Assembly (NCBI GenBank): GCA_905221605.1
Contig: CAJNDS010002644.1
Coordinates: 224,001-288,000, forward strand
DNA from: Symbiodinium natans
Lineage: Eukaryota; Sar; Dinophyceae; Suessiales; Symbiodiniaceae
Direction: 5' to 3'
DNA length: 64,000 nt
In this document: piece by piece, positions 1 to 9,647 of the stretch
How the letters are laid out: every line of letters begins with the position of its first letter
How positions within the stretch are numbered: position 1 is the stretch's first letter
Notes under the pieces: generated by a model
What the model was told of the DNA's origin: nothing
Databases searched by the model: none
The model's input: the letters and a program-made list of their open reading frames with translations, nothing else
Made by a program: the position numbers and the translations under genes

Positions 1-238
1 ATTATTACATCTGCCCTTATGCTGTCGTGACCTTACGATATCATGTTACTGGGATACCCTACATTGGAGTAAACCCTGGAAACAAGTATATACTTTTTAG
101 GAATAAGTAGCTCTAGTAGGAACCCAGAACCAAAAAAGGATTAAGGTAGAGTACTCCAAAACCCAGTTACGAGCTTGCAGGCTCGGCCCCGAGGGTTTGG
201 GGGGCTTAGGGTTTGGGGCTTTGAGCTAAAGTCTGAAC

Positions 239-312
239 CCTAAACCCTAAACCCCAAACATTAAACCCTAAACCCTAAACCCTAAGCCCTAAACCCTAAA
301 CCCTAAACCCCA
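239..312 (-). repeat. telomeric-type tract, CCCTAAA
   Basis: About ten CCCTAAA units with a few variants. Confidence 0.9.
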
Positions 313-600
313 ACTTCCGTTCCGAGCTTGCGAACTTTGGGACTTTTGGGTTCTTGGGGTTTTCGGCTTAGGGTTTAGGGTTTAGGGTTTAGGGTTTAGG
401 GTTCGCAGGTCCCTGGGCTTCGACCGTCCTCCGGCAGTGAAACGCTGCTGAATTAGGCCTCTCAAAACCAAAATCTTCGACCTGACTTAGGGTGTTAGGG
501 TTTAGGGTTTTAGGGTTTAGGGTTTAGGGTTGTAGGGTTTTAGGGTTTGGGGATGTTTAGGGTTTAGGGCTTGGGGTTTAGGGTTTAGGGCTTAGGGTAC

Positions 601-654
601 CTGACCCAAGTAGAGCTTCGGGCTCCAGGGAGTGGCGTTCAAGGATGAAATGCC
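601..654 (-). CDS. probable exon, unknown protein
   Basis: Unique island between telomeric tracts. On the minus strand it runs from an acceptor (GGGGTGGAG|GGC) to a donor (GGTCAG|GTACCC), 18 codons in phase 0, reading GISSLNATPWSPKLYLGQ. No family recognised. Its gene membership is unknown; it could belong to the coiled-coil gene upstream. Confidence 0.5.
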
Positions 655-1060
655 CTCCACCCCCAGATCCCAACCCTCATAGTTCTGTTTTGGTTTAAAT
701 TCTCCATAGGAGTCTTAGGGTTTAGGGTTTGAGGTTTCGGGTTTAGGGTTTATGCAAACAGTCACTCGGACGGTCTCGAAGCATCCACTTGGAGACTGAA
801 CTACAGAATAAATTACTAATTGGTAGAATTAGCGATTCTGTCTGTGGAATCGCCTTGACATGGCAAAAGCCTGCAGTGGGTTTAGGGTTTAGGGCTAGCC
901 TAAAACCCTATACCCTACCAAACGTGCGAGCGCATTGGGCCCAGCCTTCCCATTCCAAGATCCAAGGTCTCCGCACACCTTTGCTTACTGCCCCTAAGGC
1001 TCCAAATAGCCCAAAGTAGCTAGGAATGGGGTTTAGAGTTTAGGGTGTAGGGTATAGGGT

Positions 1061-1181
1061 TTATAGGGTTTAGGGTTTAGGGTTTAGGGTTTAGGGTTTA
1101 GGGTTTAGGGTTTAGGGTTTAGGGTTTAGGGTTTAGGGTTTAGGGTTTAGGGTTTAGGGTTTAGGGTTTAGGGTTTAGGGT
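1061..1181 (+). repeat. telomeric-type tract, TTTAGGG
   Basis: Seventeen near-perfect units ending at the family-C element. Confidence 0.95.
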
Positions 1182-1185
1182 AACC

Positions 1186-1275
1186 TGAGAATAAACAGGG
1201 TGCCCTTTTTAGTTTTAAGGAGATTATAAGGGAACCCCAACCCTAAAAAACGGAATAAGGGCCTGCTCCGGCCAA
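1186..1275 (+). mobile_element. MITE-like family C copy
   Basis: AACCTGAGAATAAACAGGGT, GCCCTTTTTAGTTT, AGGGAACCCCAACCCTAAA and GGAATAAGGGCCTGCTCCGG in order; the same order recurs in at least five other places. About 90 bp. Confidence 0.7.
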
Positions 1276-1441
1276 AGTAGGTGACATTAACAGGTTTTTG
1301 ACCCCATTTGTATTCTTGCAGCCCCAGGATTTCTTAGTTCAGATCCAGTTATATCCAGTTATAAATCACTTGAGGATTTAGGGTTTGCGGTTTAGGCCGG
1401 GTTTAGGGTTTACTACTGGAGCAATCAAGTCCTCCTCCCAC

Positions 1442-1497
1442 CTCCTTCCCGCAAACGAACTAAGCGACCGGCGCGGCAGCTAGATCCCAGCGGGCGC
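1442..1497 (-). CDS. probable exon, unknown protein
   Basis: 56 bp island with acceptor TTTCAG|GCGCC and donor GGAG|GTGGG on the minus strand. The second frame is fully open (RPLGSSCRAGRLVRLREG); another reaches a stop after ARWDLAAAPVA and would be a C-terminus. Frame undecided. Confidence 0.4.
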
Positions 1498-2816
1498 CTG
1501 AAAGGTTTAGGGCTTAAGGGTTTAGGGGTTCAGGGGGTTTAGGGTTGAAGGGGTTTAGGGGTCAGGGCTTGAGGATTTACGGGGGCCTCGGGCTTAGTTA
1601 AATGATTCAAATAGGGGTTAGGGCTTGAAGGTTGGGGGCTTTTACCGGCAACACGTTGGCTACAGCCTGGTCCCCTCACAAATCCGACCACTGTTCCAAG
1701 TTGCAAGTCACAAGGTTTAGGGTTGAAGGAATCTTCCCGCCCTCTCCGACTCCCGAGCCCCCCCGCACCCCAAAGGATTTAGGGTTTCAGACCCTGAACC
1801 CTAAAGCCTAAACCCTAAACCAGGGCCATTTTAGGGTTGTTAGGGTTTTAGGGCTCGGGCACCCCAAAAACCGTAAACAAAATCCTCTGGGCGCCAAAAC
1901 CTGGACCGAAGAATCCTTTGCTTGAAGGTTCATCCGGGTTTGGGTTTAGGATTTAGGGTTTGAGGTTTAGGGCTTGCTTGAAACCTCATGGGTAGTTTGT
2001 GAGTAGAGGTGTGAGAATGACAGGTACCCTGAATACGGTCTCTAGTTACCCCACTTTTTGCCTCCGCCACAACTACCATGAACCCCCAACTCGCACCTAA
2101 ACCCTAAACCCTAAACCCTAAACTCTAAACCCTAAACCCTAAACCCTTAACCCTAACCCTGGTGACCCCCGCACAAGTGTAGCCTTTGGTGGCGCGCGCG
2201 ACATCTGCTCCGCCTCACCACTGCGGCCGATGGGTTTAGGGTTTAGGGTTTAGGGTTTAGGGTTTAGGGTTTAGGGTTTAGGGTTTAGGGTGGTTTAGGG
2301 TGGATTTACAGCTTGCGGTTTCAGGGTCTAGTTGCTCCGCAGTTCTCGTCGAGGCTTGCAGGGTTTTTGGGCCTTAGGGTTGTCGGTGGTAAAACCCCCG
2401 ACCCGAAACCCTCAAATGCTACACACCTACTTGAATGTTCATGAGGTAGGTAGATGGACGGATACGTCACCCGGTCCTGCCTAACAAGGCTATAACCCAG
2501 TCATGGCTGCCGGTCCTTTTTTGCGGCACGTATAGCCATGCTTTTTAACTACCCCATGAGCCTTCAACCCTAAACCCTAAACCCTAAACCCTAAACCCTA
2601 AACCCTAAACCCTAAACCAAAATTCTCTAAACCCTCAAACCCTAAGCTTGCTCAAACCCTGCCCCTGAGCGACCTGTCCCCAGCGTCGCACAGGCAGCCC
2701 AAAACCCTAAACCCAAGCCCGAGAATTCGAACCGGGGGTAACAAAAACCCCTAAACCCTAAACCCTAAACCCTAAACCCTACACTTCTAGAAGCTTTCAA
2801 GGGCCGGGGCTTGCAC
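1498..2816. other. telomeric-type repeats with small unique islands
   Basis: Short GC-rich islands at 1650-1705, 1725-1765 and 2165-2230 are partly open on the minus strand (for example GEAEQMSRAPPKATLVR at 2165-2225) and may be exons, but their splice borders are not convincing. Confidence 0.5.
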
Positions 2817-5800
2817 TAACTCGGCCAAGCGCTGGTGGTAGACCTGCGCCTTCCGCTGCTCCACCTCCCAGGTGGCTTGGGGGGGGGGGGGGGGGAGGGG
2901 GGGGTTCTTAGTAGGGAACTTGGGTTTAGGGTTTAGGGTTTAGGGTTTAGGGTTTAGGGTTTAGGGTTTAGGGTTTAGGGTTTAGGGTTTAGGGTTTAGG
3001 GCATGTGGGTTTAGGGTTGTTTAGGGCTTAGGGTTTAGGGTTTAGGGCTTAGGGGAAGGAAGGAGGTAACCTACAGAACCCCTTAAAAAGGTTTCGGGCG
3101 AAACTCATGGGGTATGGGGTGTTGTAGGGCTTTTGTGGGATAGGGCTCGGAAGAATTACGAATCGTATTCCCTTAGGGTCCCTTTACAATTGTACTACGA
3201 TAACCCCGAAATCCCTATTCTAATTAGTCAGGCCCCTATGTTTAAAATGAGGCTTAGGGCTTAGGTTGACGCGAACTTCAGGCTTTCGGAGGGGTCAACC
3301 TTCCCCCAAGAGACCAACACACAGATCGGGTTTAGGGTTTAGGGTTTAGGGCTAGGGTTTAGGGTTTAGGGTTTAGGGTTTAGGGTTCAGGGTTCAAGGT
3401 TCAGGGTTCGGGGTTCGCGGTTTGGGGTTTGGGGTTTAGGGCTTAGGGAATTTGGGTTTAGGGTTTCGGGGTCCCTTGCCTCCAAGGACATCTTCAGGGC
3501 CCGGTTGGCGCGCTGCTCAGCAGCCAGCTCCTACTTCGGGGGGAGCGCACGCCTTCAAAGCCCTAAACCCTAAACCCTCAACCCCGAACCCTAAACCCTA
3601 AACTTTCTTAAGCCCTGAACCCTGAAAGTCCTTTCCTAGCATGAGAGATCTGACCCTGAACCCTGAACCCTAAACCCTGAAGATCCTTTCGCACCATGAG
3701 AGGTGTACTTGCAGGTTCATGGTACTTCGCAACCCAATTGCTAGGATGCTCAGTAACCCAGGATTTAAAAAGGGTACCCTTTTTTGCTTCAAGGGGTTTA
3801 TACGGGAACCTAACCCCCCAGAAAAGGGAATAAGAGCACTACTGGCATCCGAGATTGTAGCTGTACTTATAACCCCAATGATAACCCTATTAGGGTGCTC
3901 CCAGGGCTGATATGTGGGTTATAACTCCACTTGTAATCCTTGGGTTTAGGGTTTAGGGTTTAGGGTTTAGGGTTTAGGGTTTAGGGTTTAGGGTTTAGGG
4001 TTTAGGGTCACGAAGTACGCTGAACCTCCAAGTAGCCAGTGCTCCAGCAGGCCATGACTTCGGGGCCGCACGACTCCCCATCTTGGGAGCAAAAGTATGC
4101 ATCGCAGCACCTGCATAGCCTACAAACTGCAGTTTGGACAACAAAGGGCACCAAACGGTGCAGCTGCTTCTCGAAGCTACACTCACCTCGCAATCTTCAC
4201 ACACAACAAACCCCCTGCTTCACTCAAGTCGCCATCTTCACACACAACAACTTGGCCGCCGCCAGTTTTGTCTATCTCGCGATGCGGGATGTGAAGAATT
4301 TGCGCCGGCAACGTAGGTCCTATCTCCAGCCCCTCAAAAACCCTAAACAATAAACCCTAAACCGTAAGCCCTAAACCCTAAACCCCAAAACACAGAAACC
4401 TCAACCCGAATTCGTAGCTTCATCAGCACAACTTCGATTCCATCTCGCCCCCAAACCTCCTCCTAAACCCCGAAGCCCTGAAGTCCGAATACCCCGAAAC
4501 GCCTAGTCGGGGCTTTAAGTTTAGGGCAAACGGGTTTCGGAGAAAGTTGTCCCGTGGTCTTGAGAATTCAGATCACCTAAACCCTAAACCCTAAGCCCTA
4601 AGCCCTGAACCCCAAACCGAAAAAACCTAAACCCATATCTCCACAGGAACGATGCCCAAGGGTGCCTTTGCTCCGAGAACTCATGGCTCTGAAGTTCTCA
4701 TAGAACCCTGCTTGAGGGTGTAGGGTTCAGGGTTTCGGGCTCAGGGTAGCGGCCCTGGGAGGGCGAGAAGCGACTACCAATTGACCCGAAAATCATACCC
4801 AGACCACTCCCCCCCCCCCCCACGCTGCCCCTCCGAGCAGAAGAAGGGCCTAAACCCTCAGCTCTTCAAACCCCAGTTTGGGGGAGTTTCCGCAATTTGG
4901 GGGAGGGGGGGGGGGGGTACCTTATTCAGGTCCTTATCATAAGGGAATCCTACTACTTCGGGGGGGCTATTATCGGGGTCCCTCATTTTCGTAAAGTCCC
5001 ATTCAAGTTCCCAAAACCTGGGGCTTAGGGTGCGCCCCTAAACCCTAAACCCTAAACCCTAAACCCTAAACCCTAAACCCTAAACCCTAAACCCTAAACC
5101 CTAAACCCTAAACCCTAAACCCTAAACCCTAAACCCTGCGAGAGCTCCTTCTGGCACCGAGTCACCTGCTCAAAGAGGCAGTCGACCTCGGTCGCAGTGA
5201 GGTCTGAGGGCTTCGGGCTTCTGGCTTTGTTTCGGGTTCGGGGAACATTTGTAAGAAAATCTACTCCCCTTAGAACCTTAAAGAAGAGAATGCTTTTAGT
5301 ACTCCCTTTGGGTTTTATATAATTATAGAAATATAAATGAAGAGTCATTCCTAAGGGGGGCTATAGGAGAACTGCCCATCTAGGGCTTGGGGTTGAAGGT
5401 TTAAAGGCTTATGAGGTTAGGGCTTTCTGGTAGAAGGGTTCCTGGCGGGGTGGGGGCGGGGGGCGGGGGGGGGGGGGGGGGGGGGGGGCTTGAGTAGTTT
5501 TGGGCAGGTCTGTGGTTGGTTTGGGTTTTAGGGCTTAGGGCTTTAGGGCTTTAGGGCTTTAGGGCTTTAGGGCTAGGGCTTAGGGCTTAGGGGGCTTAGG
5601 GCTTAGGGCTTAGGGCTTAGGGCTTAGGGCTTAGGGCTTAGGGCTTAGGGCTTAGGGCTTAGGTCTTAGGGCTTAGGGCTTAGGGCTTAGGGCTTAGGGC
5701 TTAGGGCTTAGGGCTTAGGGTTTGGGTCAGGTCCACTCAATTTCTACCGCAACTCTGGACCCTAAACCCTGAACCCTGAACCCTAACCCTAAAGCCTAAA

Positions 5801-6892
5801 GCCTAAAGCCTAAAGCCTAAAGCCTAAACCCTAAACCCTAAACCCTAAACCCTAAACCCTAAACCCTAAGTTAAGGACCCGAAAGCTGCAAGCGGCCAGA
5901 GCCCCGTGCCAGCTGCTCGGCTAGGCGCTCCTTCTCAGGCTCACTCAGCTGCAGCCGGTCCTGTGCGGGCTTAGGGTTTAGGGTTTAGGGTTTAGGGTTT
6001 AGGGTTTAGGGTTTAGGGTTTAGGGTTTAGGGTTTAGGGTTTAGGGTTTAGGGTTTAGGGTTTAGGGTTTAGGGTTTCGGGTCTCGGGTTTCGGGTTTAA
6101 GGTTTAGGGTTTAAGGTTTAGGGCTTAGGGCAGGGAATTTAGGGCTTCAGGGTTTTAGGGATTGACGCTTAGCTACCCAAATCAACGGGGCCACTTTACC
6201 GCAAAAGTGCTGGCCAAGCCCCTAAGCTACGTACCCCCTCTGAAGTGGCGCTGTGTGTTTAGGGTTTAGGGCCTGCGCCTTCAGAGGAATGCTTTAGGGT
6301 GTATGGTTTAGGGCTCCCCTAGTAGCCTAAACGTGCGAGCATCCTTCTGTGTAGGAAACCCCGAAACCCCCCCGAAAAGGGTAGGGCTTGCGTGAAAAAA
6401 CTAGACGTCCCTGTGGGGGTTTTGACACTCTGTACTCCAGGTATTCGGGTTTGGGCTGCTGTTCTTGCACGCCACTCTCGAAACACATGCAAATGAGTAG
6501 ACCCACTAACGTAACGAAGCATTAGCTTCATGGGTAGTCTAACTCTAGTCAGGTTAGAGGATGATTGGAGCTGCTTAGCTGCACCTACTTTCAAGAACCT
6601 TAACCACAAATTCCCGCACCCCAACTCAAATCGAAGCCCCTAAACCCGAAACCCTAAACCCTGAACTTTTCAACAAAAATCAATGAACCATAAACCCAAA
6701 ACACTAAACCAAACCCTAATCCCCCTAAACCCTAAACCCTTAACCCTGAACCCTGAACCCTGAACCCCAAACCCCAAACCCCAAACCCTAAACCCTAAAC
6801 CCTAAACCCTACCTACAAGTACCCAGCAAGCTTCGCGTAAACCCTGCGAGGCCGGAGTCCTGCAGGAGCTCTTTGATCGGCTCCGGCAGTCC
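2817..6892 (-). CDS. eight-exon coiled-coil protein gene (partial model)
   Basis: Exons 6843-6892, 6200-6221, 5879-5960, 5135-5203, 4640-4707, 4400-4462, 3480-3530 and 2817-2864 (minus strand) join in compatible phase with one open frame. They read GLPEPIKELLQDSGLA; LASTFA; DRLQLSEPEKERLAEQLARG...; DLTATEVDCLFEQVTRCQKE...; FYENFRAMSSRSKGTLGHRS...; EEVWGRDGIEVVLMKLRIRV...; ELAAEQRANRALKMSLE; VEQRKAQVYHQRLAEL. The composition is charged and heptad-like, so a coiled coil is likely; no family is recognised. Splice sites seen include GCG|GTAAAG, GAG|GTTTCT, G|GTTTAG, GAG|GCAAGG (GC donor) and acceptors CACAG|, TTTAG| and AAGTAG|. The intervening introns are mainly telomeric heptamers in both orientations. 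One donor (GGA|GATATG, after 4640) would be of the GA type. Start and end of the gene are not identified. Confidence 0.72.
2923..3001 (+). repeat. telomeric-type tract, TTTAGGG
   Basis: Eleven perfect units, then degenerate units to 3056. Upstream of exon 2817-2864 in its acceptor-side intron, together with a G-run that forms a C-tract on the coding strand. Confidence 0.95.
3752..3852 (+). mobile_element. MITE-like family C copy
   Basis: CCCAGGATTTAAAAAGGGTA, CCCTTTTTTGCTTCAAGGGG, GGGAACCTAACCC, GGGAATAAGAGC. Diverged from the other copies but colinear. Confidence 0.6.
3943..4009 (+). repeat. telomeric-type tract, TTTAGGG
   Basis: Nine to ten perfect units in the intron between exons 4400 and 3530. 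Confidence 0.95.
5036..5138 (-). repeat. telomeric-type tract, CCCTAAA
   Basis: About 14 perfect units. On the coding strand the intron starts with this tract: the donor of exon 5135-5203 is CAGG|GTTTAG. Confidence 0.95.
5262..5365 (+). mobile_element. MITE-like family D copy
   Basis: CCCCTTAGAACCTTAAAGAA, CTTTGGGTTTTATATAATTA and CATTCCTAAGGGGGGCTATA. Diverged relative of the copies at 30660 and 39103. Confidence 0.62.
5572..5720 (+). repeat. GCTTAGG heptamer array (telomere variant)
   Basis: About 20 near-perfect copies of GCTTAGG, a one-base variant of TTTAGGG, so a variant unit was amplified locally. Confidence 0.9.
5970..6076 (+). repeat. telomeric-type tract, TTTAGGG
   Basis: About 15 units. 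On the coding strand it ends ..CCCTAAGCCCGCACAG|, the acceptor of exon 5879-5960. Confidence 0.95.
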
Positions 6893-7682
6893 CTAGTGCG
6901 AAGAGTCGGGTTTAGGGTTTAGGGTTTCGGGTTTAGGGCTTAGGGTTTAAAACCTTTAGGAGGCTTGAGGGCTTGGGGTGTTGGGAGGCTTGAGGGTTTA
7001 GGAGTCTTTGGGGTGTTTAGGCGGAGTTTTCTTTCAGGGCTTGAGGGTTTAGACGGAGACTCTCCAGGCCTGAAAGGAAGTTGAAGCATCTGATGGTTTA
7101 TAGGCATTCTAGGGATTGGGGCTTGCTTCGGGATTGGGGCTTCACGAGGGACTTTGGGCTTCGCGTCCCCAAACTGACCCAAACCCAGGGTTTCGGTTTT
7201 AGGGATTTGAAGGGTTCAAGGGGTTTATAGGGTTTAGGGGGTTTAGAGCTCACAGGGTTTACAGGGTCTACAATGTTTACAGGGTTTACAGGAGGGCTTG
7301 GGGCTTCTAGCACAAACACTGCTTCCCTAAAGCCTACTCCCAAGTACAAGGCTAAGGCCTAATTTAGGGCTGAAAGTCGCTTCCTTGTTGTGGCCACGAG
7401 GGGAGCTCCCCCTTGTGAGTGCGGGGGCATGATTGTTGCGTGCTTCGGGTGTGGGGACCTGGGGGTTGTCTCGGGTTTGGGCGTCGCCGGGGGTCGGGGG
7501 GGAGGACGTTTGAACCCCAAATTGGGGATGTTCCCCCTTATACCAACAGTCCTCAGTTAGGGATTGCAAGAGGGGATACGATGCCGAACTTCGAACAAAT
7601 CCCTAAACCCTAGCCCTAAACCCTAAACCCTAAACCCTAAACCCTACTCAGGACGGTTAGTACAAACCCAAACAGGCCTTGC
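6893..7682. other. repeat-rich stretch, no gene called
   Basis: Degenerate TTTAGGG-like and TTTACAGGG-like repeats to 7330, then about 180 bp of unique sequence at 7380-7510 (possible minus-strand exon VPTPEARNNHAPALTRGSSP) and a decayed family-A MITE. Confidence 0.5.
7522..7580 (+). mobile_element. MITE family A, decayed 5' part
   Basis: TTGGGGATGTTCCCCC followed by CTTATACCAACAGTCCTC matches the left half of family A; the right half is not recognisable. Confidence 0.6.
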
Positions 7683-7728
7683 CTGCTTTCCGGAGGAATC
7701 TTTTGCAGCGCTCGCGACCGCTGTGGCC
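7683..7728 (-). CDS. probable exon, unknown protein
   Basis: Acceptor CTCCCAG|GGC and GC donor AAAGCAG|GCAAGG bracket 46 bp on the minus strand. Phase 0 reads GHSGRERCKRFLRKA. It lies upstream of the coiled-coil gene exons and may be part of that gene; the other two frames are also open. Confidence 0.4.
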
Positions 7729-7756
7729 CTGGGAGTGGCTTGGGCCGTCGGTTCAG

Positions 7757-7855
7757 GGGTTTAGGGTTTAGGGTTTAGGGTTTAGGGTTTAGGGTTTAGG
7801 GTTTAGGGTTTAGGGTTTAGGGTTTAGGGTTTAGGGTTTAGGGTTTAGGGTTTAG
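7757..7855 (+). repeat. telomeric-type tract, TTTAGGG
   Basis: Fourteen perfect units. Confidence 0.95.
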
Positions 7856-8252
7856 TTAGCCCTAGGCCCGAGGCCCTAAACCCTTGACCCAAACCCTAAA
7901 CTCTGGGGTTGAGGGTTGAGGGTTTAAGCATGTGAGGCTCTTCTTGGAGCTTTTTGGGGCTCTAGGGTTTAGGGTTTAGGGCTTAGGGTTAAGGGTTTAG
8001 GGCTTGGGGACTACAGGGTCTAGAGGATTTGAGGCTAGGGATTTAGGGCATACAGTAGGGTGTCTAGATTGGCTGGCTGGTCAGAGTCCGGGGCAGGGGT
8101 GTCAAATTCGGACAATACACACCTTAAGCAGGGTTGTAGCAAAGAGAAACAAGATGCAGCGGCCCTTGCTTAGGGTTCGAAGCACAGTTTCCACAAAATG
8201 CTGTCCCGAACCCCAAGCCCTGAGCCCTGAACCCTCAAACCCATGGTCTAAG

Positions 8253-8322
8253 GGTAGTTTCATGGACCCTAAATATGGTCCCTTACCTCCGTTAAAGGGT
8301 TCTGAAGTATGGGCCCTAAGTT
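8253..8322 (+). mobile_element. MITE family B, partial
   Basis: TTTCATGGACCCTAAATATG, GGTCCCTTACCTCCGTTAAA and GAAGTATGGGCCCTAAG match family B; the right terminus is replaced by telomeric repeats. Confidence 0.55.
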
Positions 8323-8447
8323 TAGGGTTTAGGGTTTAGGGTTTAGGGTTTAGGGTTTAGGGTTTAGGGTTTAGGGTTTAGGGTTTGGGGTTTAGGGTTT
8401 AGGGTTTAGGGTTTAGGGTTTGGGGTTTGGGGTTTAGGGTTTAGGGT

Positions 8448-8493
<46 letters not shown>

Positions 8494-8640
8494 GGTCTAG
8501 GGCCGGCTAACTGGCATAAGACTCGGTCCTAAGCTGTCAGGGTTCAGGGTTTGGGGTTTAGGGTTTAGGGTTTGGGGTTTAGGGTTTGGGGTTTAGGGTT
8601 TGGGGTTTGGGGTTGAGGGTTTGGGGCTTAGGGTGGTACT
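8317..8640 (+). repeat. TTTAGGG tract grading into TTTGGGG and TTGAGGG variants
   Basis: Blocks of pure TTTAGGG, TTTGGGG and seven TTGAGGG copies follow one another with a short unique gap at 8492-8540, showing local homogenisation of variants. Confidence 0.9.
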
Positions 8641-9234
8641 TAATGGCTCATGGGTAGGCAGAAGTTGGCTTGGAAGAAACCCTAAACCATAAACCCTAAA
8701 CCTATTACCCCAGCTATGACCCATGATCGGGGTTCATGAGTAGGCAAACGTGGGGCTGAAAGTAGGGTGACTACAGCTGTATCTCAAAAAAACCTGGAGA
8801 CCCCCCCCCCCCAAGCAAAATTCTGCATTAAAAACGGAATAATCGTGCTGCAGGGCGTCCCCTGCACAAGAATAGCTGAACAAAATCTAGGCCCCCGGAA
8901 ACGAAGCCCAAAACTTCGAGCCAAACCCTACAAGCCCCAAGACGCTCTGGAGAGTCTTCACCCCCAGCCCTGAACCCTAAACCCCGAAACCCTAAACCCT
9001 GAACCCTAAACCCTGAACCCTAAACCCCCATACCCTGAACCCTAAACCCCTAAACCCCTAAATCCCCTCGCCCAGGCATCCTTTCTGACGTTCGCGGTGC
9101 ATGTCTGGCTACGCCTCTATGCCACATTGGGACCGAAGCAGTTTAGGGTGTAGAAGTTTTTGGTTTGGGTTCAGGGCGTTTCGAAGTCTAGGGTTGAGGG
9201 CTAAAACGTTTAGGGTTCAGGGTTAAGCGAGGGT

Positions 9235-9419
9235 TTAGATTTCAGGTTCTAGGCTGCAAAGGCTTCTGCGTCGTGGCACTGCCACCGCCGACACCGGTCT
9301 GACCAAGTGTCGGCTGCTGCCATACACGTCTACAAAATCAGCAGGCAGCGTTTCTTCTTCGCAAGGCAGCACATCATGCAAGACGTGCATCTGTAGTAGG
9401 CATTGTGCCTGTATAGAAA
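9235..9419 (-). CDS. probable 3' exon or C-terminal coding segment
   Basis: After acceptor GGCGGACAG| an open frame runs to a TAA: it begins SIQAQCLLQMHVLHDVLPCE and ends RRRSLCSLEPEI. The segment is not repeat-like. It lies about 230 bp downstream of the RING gene on the same strand. A donor-like TTG|GTCAGA inside it would shorten it to 9304-9419. Confidence 0.45.
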
Positions 9420-9647
9420 CTGTCCGCCAAGCCCTAAACCCCAAAACCGAAACGATACTCCTTACAAGTAGCCACTGACGAAAACTTACACCCGGAACGG
9501 GGAGCTCAGCGGAGATTGTGCCTGGGGGACCTTGAGCTATCGTTGGCTAGCATACGAGCCTAAATTGGGTTTATGGTTAGGGTTGCAGATTCATATAACA
9601 AACTAAACACCCAAAACACACGCTCAAATTAAATTCGGGCCCCTATA

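Larger units (their letters stand above)
655..1441. other. no gene seen: telomeric-type repeats and family-C element
   Basis: Mostly degenerate TTTAGGG, one pure tract and one MITE-like element. No convincing exon. Confidence 0.6.
7729..9234. other. telomeric-type repeats and MITE remnants
   Basis: Includes a GC-rich island at 9065-9140, open on the minus strand as MHRERQKGCLGE with a possible start codon, borders uncertain. Confidence 0.5.

Noticed and set aside
1061-1181. True chromosome end or subtelomere
   Set aside because: Tracts are short, scattered over the whole 64 kb, occur in both orientations and alternate with exons; nothing shows a terminal array.
4039-4353. 104-codon plus-strand ORF
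   Set aside because: Driven by a direct repeat (TCTTCACACACAACAA twice) and three overlapping open frames; lies within an intron of the coiled-coil gene model.
5036-5138. CRISPR-like regularly repeated units
   Set aside because: The units are contiguous 7-mers without spacers and the organism is eukaryotic.
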